Origin: Candidatus Sericytochromatia bacterium
GTDB taxonomy: Bacteria > Cyanobacteriota > Sericytochromatia > UBA7694
Assembly: GCA_018780035.1 (NCBI GenBank)
Contig: JADMKE010000024.1
Span: 391,236 to 455,235, forward strand
Length of the DNA stretch: 64,000 nt
Reading direction: 5' to 3'
Made by a program: the position numbers and the translations under genes. The number at the start of each line of letters is the position of its first letter. Position 1 is the stretch's first letter. Below, piece after piece: positions 41,322-50,700 of this stretch. Below the pieces are notes generated by a model. It had not been told where the DNA came from. It did no database searches and saw nothing but the letters and a program-made list of their open reading frames with translations.

Positions 41322-42695
41322 AATCTGCAGACCCAGGCGCAGATTGTCACCTTCGCGCAGATCGGGCACCCCGTTGCCATTGGCATCGTCGCTGCTGAAG
41401 CAGGAACTGTCACCCACCAGCACCAATTTACCCGAACCGTAGGTGCTGGCCAAAACCGTGCCAAAGGAGCCATCATTGCTGGCAATCCGGAAAGAACTTG
41501 CGCCAGTGCGTATAACAACCTTGGCATTGGCTGAGCCCTGGATTTGAACGCTGCCACTTTGGTACAAAGTGACTTGTTTGAGGCTGTCGGTAATCGGATG
41601 GCTGCTAAAGCTATTGAAAGTGAGCATACCTGAATTGTTTTCACGCAGGGTATCTTCGCCAAAGGCAATGCCAAAAGGCTTGAGCATGAGATTTGTGGCG
41701 GAGGCATTAAATCCACCAAAACCTGCCCATTCCCCCAAAACAACCACTTTTCCACCATTGAGCACAAAGGCCTGAATTGCCCCAATTTCTTCAGCAGAAA
41801 AGGCCTTATTCGGACTGGTCAAAACCAGGATATCTGTGTCACTCAGATTATCCATATTTTCCCCCAAGGGTTTGAGCCCAAAACCGGCTTTGACCACTTC
41901 GTCCTGAAAGGCTTTGAGACGGGCCAAAGCGGTCTCTCCACTCAGACCAAAAGGAGATTTACTGGTATCAAAACTGACCTGTACCTGCCGGTTTTTAGGC
42001 GCGAGGGCAATTGCCCCCAATTGAATATTTTGATTGGGCAAAACCGCCTGGGTCTTAATCTGATTGTTAAACCCCTGTTTGGAGATACTCAAGCGCAATT
42101 GCACAGATTCAGAATAACTCAAACTGAAATTGCCATTGGCATCACTCAAGGTACTCTGTTTGCTGTCGAAGATGACCGCTGCAGACACCGGTTTGCCGGA
42201 GCTGTCTGTCACATTTCCCGTCAAAGTGGCGGTTTTGGGATCGAGTTTGATCGCGACAAAATGGGCCTGATCGGTTCCCACGGGAGGCAATGCGCTGAAA
42301 TTGACGTTGCGCACAGTTTCAACGTACCCAGCAGCCTTGACCCGAATGGTATAGTCTGCATCAAGGCGCAATTGCTGAAAATTGACCAAGCCATTGCCAT
42401 CGGTGATGGCTGTTTTAGTGGCAATGGCAGCAGCGCTGATTTCAACTTCGGCACCACTGACATTTTTGACATTGGAATCGGTGATCAACAATTGGACATT
42501 GGTGGTGGGGGCAGGAATCACAGTTCCCGTAACAGCAGGCGTGGGCGTTGCTGTCGGCCCAGGACAGACAGCTGTTCCAGGGGTACCACAGGGATCGGGT
42601 TCAGCTGGACAACCGCTGAGGCTCAAAAGCAGGGTTAAGGCAAACAATCCCGTTCGTTGAGAACGAATCATTGAAATGAAATTAATCTTTGGCAT
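41310..42695 (-). CDS. lipoprotein with carboxypeptidase-regulatory-like domains and Rossmann-like C-terminus
   Basis: The 461-residue protein has lipobox LSGC (Cys29) after MIRSQRTGLFALTLLLSLSG; the ATG at 42671 (residue 9) would be an equally good start. A Thr/Pro linker follows, then two carboxypeptidase-regulatory-like beta domains (about 58-140 and 142-225; 'GAEVEISAAAIATKTAITDG', 'TLTGNVTDSSGKPVSAAV'). The last 230 residues resemble the GldG/DUF4350 type ('DILVLTSPNKAFSAEEIGAI', 'GGKVVVLGEWAGFGG'). It overlaps the end of the subtilisin gene by 14 bp and probably belongs to its operon. Confidence 0.75.
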   Translation of the reverse strand: MPKINFISMIRSQRTGLFALTLLLSLSGCPAEPDPCGTPGTAVCPGPTATPTPAVTGTVIPAPTTNVQLLITDSNVKNVSGAEVEISAAAIATKTAITDGNGLVNFQQLRLDADYTIRVKAAGYVETVRNVNFSALPPVGTDQAHFVAIKLDPKTATLTGNVTDSSGKPVSAAVIFDSKQSTLSDANGNFSLSYSESVQLRLSISKQGFNNQIKTQAVLPNQNIQLGAIALAPKNRQVQVSFDTSKSPFGLSGETALARLKAFQDEVVKAGFGLKPLGENMDNLSDTDILVLTSPNKAFSAEEIGAIQAFVLNGGKVVVLGEWAGFGGFNASATNLMLKPFGIAFGEDTLRENNSGMLTFNSFSSHPITDSLKQVTLYQSGSVQIQGSANAKVVIRTGASSFRIASNDGSFGTVLASTYGSGKLVLVGDSSCFSSDDANGNGVPDLREGDNLRLGLQILNW

Positions 42696-44109
42696 TGTGC
42701 TCTGTCCATTTTAACGCCCTCAAGGCGTTGAGTTTGCCGTAGCCACTGGCCTGGTCAAACCCCAGGGCATCCATATCGTCGGCAGTGGCAATTAAGCGGC
42801 TGCGAATTTGCGCAGGAGTCAAATTGGGTTCACGGCTCAACATCAAGGCCACCACACCCGTCACGTGGGGACAGGCCATGGAGGTGCCAGAAGTGGCCGC
42901 ATAATAGGTGCTGGTGACCCGTTTTTGGTAATACTCATAAGTGGGATAAGAGGGCCAGGTGGACCAAATTTGTTGGCCTTCTGCCGCTGTGGCACTTTGT
43001 CCCCCACCCCCGGGTGCCACCAAATCAATCTCGGGCCCCCCATTGGAATAACTGGCCACCTTATCATATTGGGTATGGGCACCGACGGCTATCACACCGG
43101 GATAAGCGGCAGGGACCGTGATCGGCGAAATTGTACCCACCAAACGGGCACTTTCGTTGCCTGTGGCTGAGACAATCGAAATATTTTTTTGCAGGGCCAG
43201 TTCAATCACGTCCACCAGGGCCTGGGTGCTTTTATTGGCGGGTCCACCAATGCTGATATTGATCACCCGCACATTGCGATCGATCGCTCGCTGAAAAGCG
43301 GCGGTTAAGACAGCCGCATCGGTATTTCCAGCATAGTCGGTGGCTTTGATGGGCACAATCCGCACCCCTTCACCACTCACCCCCGCAACCCCAATTTGGT
43401 TGTTCATTTGAGCGGCAATCACCCCTGTAACATGGGTCCCATGGCCATTGCCATCCATCCCACCATAGTTTTTGGTCAGTCCCGAAAGTGGATTGCGATA
43501 AACATCGGGACCTTTTTCTTCGTTCCAGACATCTTCAAACTTTTCTAAATGTTCGATCAGGTCAGGATGATTGGGATCTACCCCTGAGTCAATCACCGCA
43601 ATTTTGAGATTTTTATTGCCCGTGCTTAAAGCCCAAGCTTGATCCACGCCGCTGCTTTTCATATTCCATTGCAGACCATAATTGGGATCATTCGGACGCA
43701 CCACAGAGGCCGTCTGCATGGTCTGAAAGCCAGGAAGTTTAAAACTGGGGTTGGGTTCGGCATAAGCCACTGAAACACTTTTTTCAAGCTGGCTCATAGA
43801 TTGCAACAATGAGGTACGCGCAGGAATGCGCAATAAATATATCCCCTGATCTTTGGAAATCAACCGCGCATCTTCGATTTTGACATTTTCAGGCAAAACA
43901 GAGTTCAGGTCAGCGGCTTTGTCACGCAATTTAAGCAGGATATCGCGACTGTGGGCCAGGTCGACACCCGCCAAAGGCATGGTAAGAGACCCCGTTGCTG
44001 CATTCTGAGCAGAGGTGGGGGCCAAACCGTTGAGAGAGACACTTGAACAAGCGCTCAATACAGTTAAACCCAGGGCAAAAAGTGATTTAGGAGTAGAGCC
44101 TTTGAACAT
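42682..44109 (-). CDS. subtilisin-like serine protease lipoprotein (S8)
   Basis: The 475-residue protein has lipobox LSAC (Cys21), a propeptide-like region (about 45-125, ending 'VSVAYAEPNPSFKLPG'), and a full S8 domain: Asp174 (AVIDSGVDPNHPDL), His223 (GHGTHVTGV), oxyanion Asn318 (SATGNES) and Ser410 (SGTSMACPH). All four are intact, so it is predicted active. The lipid anchor suggests it works on the envelope surface or in the periplasm. Its ATG overlaps the upstream propeptide-like gene's end by 23 bp. No ribosome site is obvious, fitting coupling. Confidence 0.9.
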   Translation of the reverse strand: MFKGSTPKSLFALGLTVLSACSSVSLNGLAPTSAQNAATGSLTMPLAGVDLAHSRDILLKLRDKAADLNSVLPENVKIEDARLISKDQGIYLLRIPARTSLLQSMSQLEKSVSVAYAEPNPSFKLPGFQTMQTASVVRPNDPNYGLQWNMKSSGVDQAWALSTGNKNLKIAVIDSGVDPNHPDLIEHLEKFEDVWNEEKGPDVYRNPLSGLTKNYGGMDGNGHGTHVTGVIAAQMNNQIGVAGVSGEGVRIVPIKATDYAGNTDAAVLTAAFQRAIDRNVRVINISIGGPANKSTQALVDVIELALQKNISIVSATGNESARLVGTISPITVPAAYPGVIAVGAHTQYDKVASYSNGGPEIDLVAPGGGGQSATAAEGQQIWSTWPSYPTYEYYQKRVTSTYYAATSGTSMACPHVTGVVALMLSREPNLTPAQIRSRLIATADDMDALGFDQASGYGKLNALRALKWTEHNAKD

Positions 44110-45025
44110 GTATCACTGCAGGGTGGAGCATCAATATCCTGACTGCTTTATTGGCATTCATACTTTGTGGCAGTTGCAGGCGGTAAGAGTAAAAAGAGCG
44201 TTTTTCAACTTCGCGGGTCCCATAAATCTGGTGAAACAGGGCCAGGGTCTCGGGCCGGGTATCAGGGCGGAAATCCACGATGATCTGATTGCCCCCATCG
44301 AGGGGAATGGGGGTGATAATTGCAGTGCCATTGGGAATCTGGTTCTGATTATTGGCGGGGGCAGGAGAAGCCGCCCCCTGAGCGTTAGTCGCAGGAGACG
44401 CCGAAGTCACTGGGGTGGGAATTTTCATGCGGTAATTGGGCTCCGCATATTCAACCAAGGGACTTTGCCCATAGAGCTTAACAGCGTCTTCAACCGAAAG
44501 ATTTTGGGGCAGACGCAGGCGGTGCACCTTGATCCCAGAAATCACGCTGAGTTGACTCACACCGTGGTGGCTGTTGATAAAACGGATATCGTCGGGGGTG
44601 GCAGTGGCCTTAAATTTGACCAAAAACTCATTGGGCAGATAATCGGTGCTTTTGACGGGAGTGCCTGGATTATAGGGCTGTACATTCACAGCCTGGGGGT
44701 TGATATGATCCGCCACGACATACGCAGGCACAGGGTCGGTGTCGGTGACATAAGCCAAACTGGCAAAGAGTTCCGCGTATTGGCCACGGGTGCGCAAAGG
44801 CGGAACTTTAAAGGTCCAAACCAAGGGTCCCATCTGCTTCGGCGTGGTTTTAAAGGTCTTGCTCAAAGCCTCAATGAAGGGCTTTTTGACCTCGGGCCGA
44901 AACGTCACAGTCACAAATTCGTCTGCCGCTTGGGCAACTAAACCCATTGTGCAGACCGACATTGCGCAAATCGAGGCGCAGACAGCAGTGGTGAGAAAAA
45001 GTTTAAGCTGTTTCATTTGAGGCAA
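44087..45025 (-). CDS. exported protein of three subtilisin-propeptide-like repeats
   Basis: The 312-residue protein has a signal peptide (residues 1-34) and three similar segments: 36-106, 130-202 and 246-312. Each has beta-alpha-beta blocks like fervidolysin or I9-type propeptides. The middle one reads 'PNEFLVKFKATATPDDIRFI', 'GIKVHRLRLPQNLSVEDAV', 'PLVEYAEPNYR', the closing pattern also present in the neighbouring protease's own propeptide. An Ala/Pro/Asn linker separates repeats two and three. There is no catalytic domain. It overlaps the protease gene, so it may be its external chaperone or inhibitor; this is an inference from position and fold. Confidence 0.72.
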   Translation of the reverse strand: MPQMKQLKLFLTTAVCASICAMSVCTMGLVAQAADEFVTVTFRPEVKKPFIEALSKTFKTTPKQMGPLVWTFKVPPLRTRGQYAELFASLAYVTDTDPVPAYVVADHINPQAVNVQPYNPGTPVKSTDYLPNEFLVKFKATATPDDIRFINSHHGVSQLSVISGIKVHRLRLPQNLSVEDAVKLYGQSPLVEYAEPNYRMKIPTPVTSASPATNAQGAASPAPANNQNQIPNGTAIITPIPLDGGNQIIVDFRPDTRPETLALFHQIYGTREVEKRSFYSYRLQLPQSMNANKAVRILMLHPAVIHVQRLYS

Positions 45026-45068
45026 TTATAGCATGTGGACCGGGCGGAAATGGAAGCTTATCTTGAAC

Positions 45069-45980
45069 TTAGGCCTTTTCTTTTTCGACAGAATAACCCA
45101 ATTCAAGCAGTCGGCGGCGTTCATTGCGCCAATGGGGCATCACTTTGACAAAGAGTTCGAGAAAAATTTGGGTACCTAAAAATGCAGAAATGGTCATGCG
45201 CGCAGCTTCGCCAATTTCTTTTAACTTTTGGCCCTGTTTGCCAATCACCATCCGTTTTTGTGAGTCTCTTTCAACCACAATTACAGCAGAGATATAGATT
45301 AAATCCGCTGTGCGGTGTTTAAATTGCTCAACATAGACCGATGCGGCATGGGGAATTTCGTCGCCGGTCTGACGAAAGACCTGCTCGCGCACCAATTCTG
45401 CCACCATCACCCGCTCACTCTGGTCGGTATATTCGTCATTGGGGTAAAGGGGTACACCAACGGGCAATTCTTTGTAAAGTGCGCTCAAGAGCTCGGGTAA
45501 TCCATCGGAGTGTTTGGCTGAGATCTGAAAAACCCGTTTAAAATGCCCCAGGTCGGTATAGGCCTTGAGAAATTGCTCACGTTGGGCTTTGGGTAATTTA
45601 TCGACTTTGTTGAGCAATAAAAAGGTTTTGGGGGCTTTCTGAGCCAAGAGATCGGAGATGAACTTATCACCGGGGCCAGGGGCTTCGGTGGCATCAACGA
45701 GAAAGAGGTGAAAATCGACTTCATCCAAGACATGCAGAGCCTGATCAATCATGTTGCGGGCCATCAGATGTTTGGGTTTGTGAATACCTGGGGTATCCAC
45801 AAAGATGATTTGGCCCCGATCGGGCTCAGTTAAAATCCCACGCAAGCATGAGCGGGTGGTTTGCGGGCGCTTGGAGACGATGGCAACTTTCTCGCCAATT
45901 AAATGATTCAAGAGGGTCGATTTTCCCACATTGGGACGGCCAACCAAACTGACAAAGCCGCTTTTTAAACTCTCGGGCAC
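45069..45980 (-). CDS. era: GTPase Era
   Basis: The 303-residue protein has a G domain (G1 GRPNVGKST, G3 DTPGIH, G4 NKVD, G5 SAKHSDG) and a C-terminal KH domain ('VIGKQGQKLKEIGEAARMTI'). Era is an essential ribosome assembly GTPase that binds 16S rRNA. Start GTG 45980 has AAGGA 7 nt upstream and lies 3 nt after the preceding stop; the AAGGA is inside the end of that gene. It is the last gene of a group starting with rpoB. Confidence 0.95.
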   Translation of the reverse strand: MPESLKSGFVSLVGRPNVGKSTLLNHLIGEKVAIVSKRPQTTRSCLRGILTEPDRGQIIFVDTPGIHKPKHLMARNMIDQALHVLDEVDFHLFLVDATEAPGPGDKFISDLLAQKAPKTFLLLNKVDKLPKAQREQFLKAYTDLGHFKRVFQISAKHSDGLPELLSALYKELPVGVPLYPNDEYTDQSERVMVAELVREQVFRQTGDEIPHAASVYVEQFKHRTADLIYISAVIVVERDSQKRMVIGKQGQKLKEIGEAARMTISAFLGTQIFLELFVKVMPHWRNERRRLLELGYSVEKEKA

Positions 45981-45983
45981 AGA

Positions 45984-47753
45984 TTATTCCTTGCTCATTT
46001 CAAAATTGTGGGTCAGGCTTTCAGTGCGGGTAATGGTGATTTGGAAAACCCGTGTCTTAAAACCCTGTTTGTTCAGGGAGAGGCGATAAGTGCCTTTGGG
46101 AATTTCACGAAAACTGTACTGGCCTTCGGCACCACTTAAGGTGATTACCATCAGGTCATCGTTTTCGAGCTTGAGTCGCACCCCAGTCAAAATCTGGCCT
46201 TTGTCATCTTTGACCTGGCCTTCGATCAGGGCCGAAACCTGAGCATTGTTGGGCGGTGCTGCAGTGGCAATCGGAGTGGGACTCACCGTCGGGGTGGGTT
46301 GATCAGCCGGGGTTGGCGTGGCTGCCGCAGGTGTGGGGCTGGCCTGGGGGGGGTCAACCGTAAACTCCTGGGCCAGGGTATTGGCTGGCAAAACCTCGAC
46401 GCTTTTTCGCGTGACTATTTTACCTTGATAAAGCAGGGTCAGGGTGTAATTACCAGGCACAATCTCGGTAAACAAATAGGTGCCATTGGCTTCAGCCATG
46501 ACCTGATTGACCACATTGCCTCGGCTGTCAGTCAATTCAAGCTGTGCACCTTGATCGCTGACGGGATTGCCGTTGGGAAAGACCACCCGCCCAGAAATGC
46601 GCCCCATGCGCTTGGCCAAAGTGATTTCGATAAAGGTCTCACGGTTCTCCTGAATCGAAATAAATCGCGATTCAGAATACCAGCCCTCTTTGGCCACTTC
46701 GGCCTCATAGGCCCCGGTAGGCACTTTGAGATAAGCGGCTTCGCCGATCAGATCTGTGAGGGTATTGACCCGCAAGACCAAGTCGGGGCTGGAAAGGCGG
46801 ATTTCTGCACCACTCAAAGCACTTTGGGTGTGTTTGTCGAGCACGCGTACCCGGAAGCTACCTCTGGTTGCTCCTGGGGCCTGAATCTCCACCTTCGAAG
46901 GCGGAGTGGCACTTGCAGCGGGAACCGGGGTCGGAGTAGGCTGCGGGGTTGGAATCGGGCTGGGTGTAGCAGAAGGCGTGGGCTCTGGCGCTTTAAAGCC
47001 AAAATTGCCACTGTAACCTACCCCCAGGATAAAGTCTCGGTCCCAGAAGGTGCGACCCGGCACCTGCATCAGAGCCATATCGACATGCAAAAAGGGAAGT
47101 GGCGTAAAATTCAGTCCCAGATTAAAAGCCGGAGAGCTGAGATCGTTAAAAGAGCCCATATACTCCATTTTGATTCGGCCATAGTCCAGGACGGGAATCT
47201 CTAAGCCCCCCACCAGACGGGCCCCGGTCAGCCCCCCCATAAAACCCGCATGAAAATTGGCCACGTGGTAGGTCTTTTTTTCGTAGGGCAGCAAGAGGGA
47301 ATGTGAAAGCGTCAAAAACAAGCTATTGCCAGGCAAATAACTTCCAGCGGGGTCGGCCCCCAAAAGGGTCGCCCCCACGGCCATCGAGACCGGAAGGCCT
47401 TTGGATTGATCAATCAGGCGGTATTTTAAGCTGCCCGCCATCGAGGCAAAGCCATTGGCAGGGGGGGCCCCAAAGACCAAACCCGCTTCAAGATTTTCGA
47501 AGAGGCTCACGGTGGCGGAAAGTGACAAACCTGAATTGAGGGGAAAATAGCGCAGAGAGGCGACATAAGAACCATCGGCCATAATCTCTGCGGTGGGAAC
47601 ATTAAACAAACCCGAATAACCCCACAAAGCCGGATTCGGGGCTTTGTGGGGGGTGGGCTCAGCCCAGGCTGCCAAAGTGGCAGCCTGCAGACTCAGGTAC
47701 ACCCCGGCGACTCCCAAGAGCCGCCGGAGAGGGGCGCTGCCCATCTTAGGCAT
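45984..47753 (-). CDS. exported YjbH-like barrel protein with carboxypeptidase-regulatory repeats
   Basis: The 589-residue protein starts at ATG 47753, overlapping the rpoC stop, or at the ATG three codons on. It has a signal peptide (about residues 12-31). Residues 38-260 resemble the YjbH/YbjH outer-membrane barrel ('[24 protein letters not shown]' split into strands, '[20 protein letters not shown]'). A Pro/Thr linker follows, then carboxypeptidase-regulatory-like domains near 295-385 and 385-475, another linker, and a third domain at 510-589. The ends suggest a surface or periplasmic scaffold. The gene sits between rpoC and era, a curious place for an envelope gene. Confidence 0.7.
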   Translation of the reverse strand: MPKMGSAPLRRLLGVAGVYLSLQAATLAAWAEPTPHKAPNPALWGYSGLFNVPTAEIMADGSYVASLRYFPLNSGLSLSATVSLFENLEAGLVFGAPPANGFASMAGSLKYRLIDQSKGLPVSMAVGATLLGADPAGSYLPGNSLFLTLSHSLLLPYEKKTYHVANFHAGFMGGLTGARLVGGLEIPVLDYGRIKMEYMGSFNDLSSPAFNLGLNFTPLPFLHVDMALMQVPGRTFWDRDFILGVGYSGNFGFKAPEPTPSATPSPIPTPQPTPTPVPAASATPPSKVEIQAPGATRGSFRVRVLDKHTQSALSGAEIRLSSPDLVLRVNTLTDLIGEAAYLKVPTGAYEAEVAKEGWYSESRFISIQENRETFIEITLAKRMGRISGRVVFPNGNPVSDQGAQLELTDSRGNVVNQVMAEANGTYLFTEIVPGNYTLTLLYQGKIVTRKSVEVLPANTLAQEFTVDPPQASPTPAAATPTPADQPTPTVSPTPIATAAPPNNAQVSALIEGQVKDDKGQILTGVRLKLENDDLMVITLSGAEGQYSFREIPKGTYRLSLNKQGFKTRVFQITITRTESLTHNFEMSKE

Positions 47754-50700
47754 CCCGTTTGGCCGCAGCTTTGGCTTCTGCAGCCTCAGCGTAGACCAAC
47801 GCGGCAGCTGCATCTGCTGCAGCTGTATTTTCGGCAACAAATCGCTGTTTTTTGAGCAATTCGTCGCGCATCGCTTTGGAGCGCATACCCGTACCTGCGG
47901 GAATCAAACGACCGATGATCACGTTCTCTTTGAGACCACGCAACCAGTCACGTTTGCCTTCGACAGCCGCTTCGGTGAGAACACGGGTGGTCTCTTGGAA
48001 CGATGCCGCAGAGATAAAGCTCTCGGTATTGAGTGAAGCTTTGGTAATCCCCAACAGAATGGGAGTGTACTCAAAGGATTCGGTCTCTAAACCAATTTCT
48101 GCCACACGTTTTTTCTCCTGCTGGATGCGGGTTTCGCTCACGATTTCGCCAGGCAGGAAAGTGGTCTCACCGGGATTTTCAATCCGGCATTTGCGGGTCA
48201 TCTGACGCACAATGACTTCAATGTGGCGGTCGTTGATTTTTACGCCCTGTGAGCGGTAAACCATCTGGACGCCATCCACGAGGTAGCGCTGAGCAGCAGC
48301 CACATCTTGAATTTTGAGCAATTCGTGCGGATTGACAGAACCACTTGTGAGGCGCAAACCTCGGGTGATCTTCTGACCGTTGACCACAATCGCAGAGGCC
48401 GTGTAAGGCACTTCGATCGCATATTCTTGCTCATGTTCGAGACCGATTTTCACACCCCGGATTTTGATCGTGGTTTTGTCGTCGTCACGCAGGACGTCGA
48501 GGACTTCCCCTTCATATTCGGAGAGAATTGCGGTTTCTTTGGGCTTGCGGGTTTCGAGCAATTCCTCTACGCGCGGCAGACCCTGGATAATATCCCCGGT
48601 CTTCATCTGTTCGTAGGTCAGAATGGCGATCACTTCGCCCTGGCGAACCATGCTCTGGTCGGTAACCACCAAATGTGAACCCTGGCTGACCAGGTAAGGA
48701 CGGGCGCGGCGAACCACAACCCCGTTTTTGTCCACTTTGGTGACAACACCCGTTTCGAGTGAAGGCAAACCCTCTGCGATCAAATCGCCTTCAAAGAGCT
48801 TATCTCCCTCTTTGACCAGCGGATTGCTGACATCGCCATAGACTTTTTCGTGTTCGCTGGTCAGCAACATCATGCGGAAAACGCCTGTATTGGAATCTTC
48901 GTAGACATGAATGGTGCCGTCAGATTTGACACGGTATTCCGTCGATGCCACTTTGTGACGGGCTTTGACCATTTCGCCATCTTTGACCAGGGGATCGATA
49001 TAGATGTCGATCTCTTGGTACTCGGGTGAGAAGGTCCCACGCAGGGTGCCTTTTTGGCCAGAGAGCGCTTCGGTCGAAGACAGATTGAGGAAATAGGTAT
49101 CTTCCAGTTCTGGGTGAGGCAGCAAATTGACGCGGCCACCGAGGGTCACCAGAGAACCGAGCAATTTGAATTGCAACTCAATGCGGCTCAGAGGAGAACC
49201 CGCTTTGACGCGGTCGCCTTGGCGGTGCAGCAAACGGGTGACGGTATCGAGACCGATATTGTCAGACTCTGTGCGCACCTGGAAGAAGTTTTCACCGGGT
49301 TTGATTTTGTACTTCTTGAAGGGACGAATCACAATCAACGTCTCAGCTTCATCGACGGGAATCATCTGAATGAAACCATCAATTTCGCTGTGCACTTCGG
49401 CCATTTCACCGCTATCGGGGTCCAGGCGTTTGCCCAAGAGTTTGCCATTGCGGATGCTGGCATTTTCTTCGACCAGGATTTCAGAACCATCGGTAAACCG
49501 ATAGGCCACAGCACCTGGATAGAAGAGCAGTTCTTGTGAGGTATCGGGCTCGTAATAGACAAAACCGGCTTCTTCAACCTTTTCGCCTTCCATCAGCTCG
49601 GTACCGGCAGCCACGGTGGCGCTTTCTTCTAAAAAGAGCGTTTTGTCTTTGAGACTGTAGCTTTCTTCAAAGAGCAGCAAGACTTCGACTTCTTTGGCAA
49701 TCGGCTCTTTTTCATTGACTTCATGCACATAGTGCACAATGCCGTTGCGCTCAATTTTGTAGCGACTTTCAAAGGCCTTGGCTATCACCTGGTTGTTTTC
49801 CAGACGGGTGCCATTTTCGACAAAGAGTTCAAAATTGCGGACTGAGAGATCTTCGTCGAGGAAGTTCAAAGTCGTTTCGGGACGGGTTTTGTCCACGAGT
49901 GCGCCTTCGAGCTGCAGTTCGGCAGTGATGATCGAGAGGTTTTTGGTGCCATCTTCGTTTTCAATCAGCGAAACGCGGCCACCGTATTCAGTCGAGGTGC
50001 CAATACTGGCGATGGTATCACCAAATTTGAGCACATCCCCGTCTTTGACACGGACTTCACATTTGGGAGGCATGGAATACACATCTCCGCTGTAAATCCA
50101 AACCAAACCCTCTTTGCTGGTGACAATCGTTTCGTCCTGCTGTTTGGCACGGTTGCGGCGTTGCTCATAGAGAATGCCATCGTAAACGATTTTACCGCTG
50201 ACGCCCCCCACAACTTCTTTCTGTTTGCGCTCAATTGATGAACGACCAAACTTACCAGACTCGCGGACAGCAATTGCCAAGACAGAAGATTCATCTACTT
50301 CATCCCCGTCTTTGGCACGAATGGCAAAGCCAGGCATAATCGAGATTTTCTTGTCTTTCTTGCGGCCACCGGGAGACAGGGTAATTTCAAATTCTTTTTC
50401 CAAGACCTTGAGATTGTCCCCTGCTTGGGTACGGATATCCTGGGTAACCATTTCAGAGGCGTTGTAAGAGATTTTGCCTTTGACGCCTTTGCCGGGATAG
50501 ATCTTCTCAGCAGAAGCCCCTTCAAATACCCCCCCTGTATGGAAGGTACGCATGGTCAACTGGGTACCAGGCTCACCGATGGACTGGGCAGCAATAATGC
50601 CGATTGGCTCACCGCGGTCCACAACGCGCTGATTGGTCAGTGACCAACCATAACAGAGGCGGCAGACACCAAAGTGACTTTCACAGCCCATGGGTGAACG

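Noticed and set aside
44015..44941. 308-codon frame antisense to the propeptide-repeat and subtilisin genes
   Set aside because: Overlaps two well supported genes on the other strand; reads as low-information sequence.
46299..47204. 301-codon frame antisense to the YjbH-like gene
   Set aside because: No family pattern; shadow of the sense gene.
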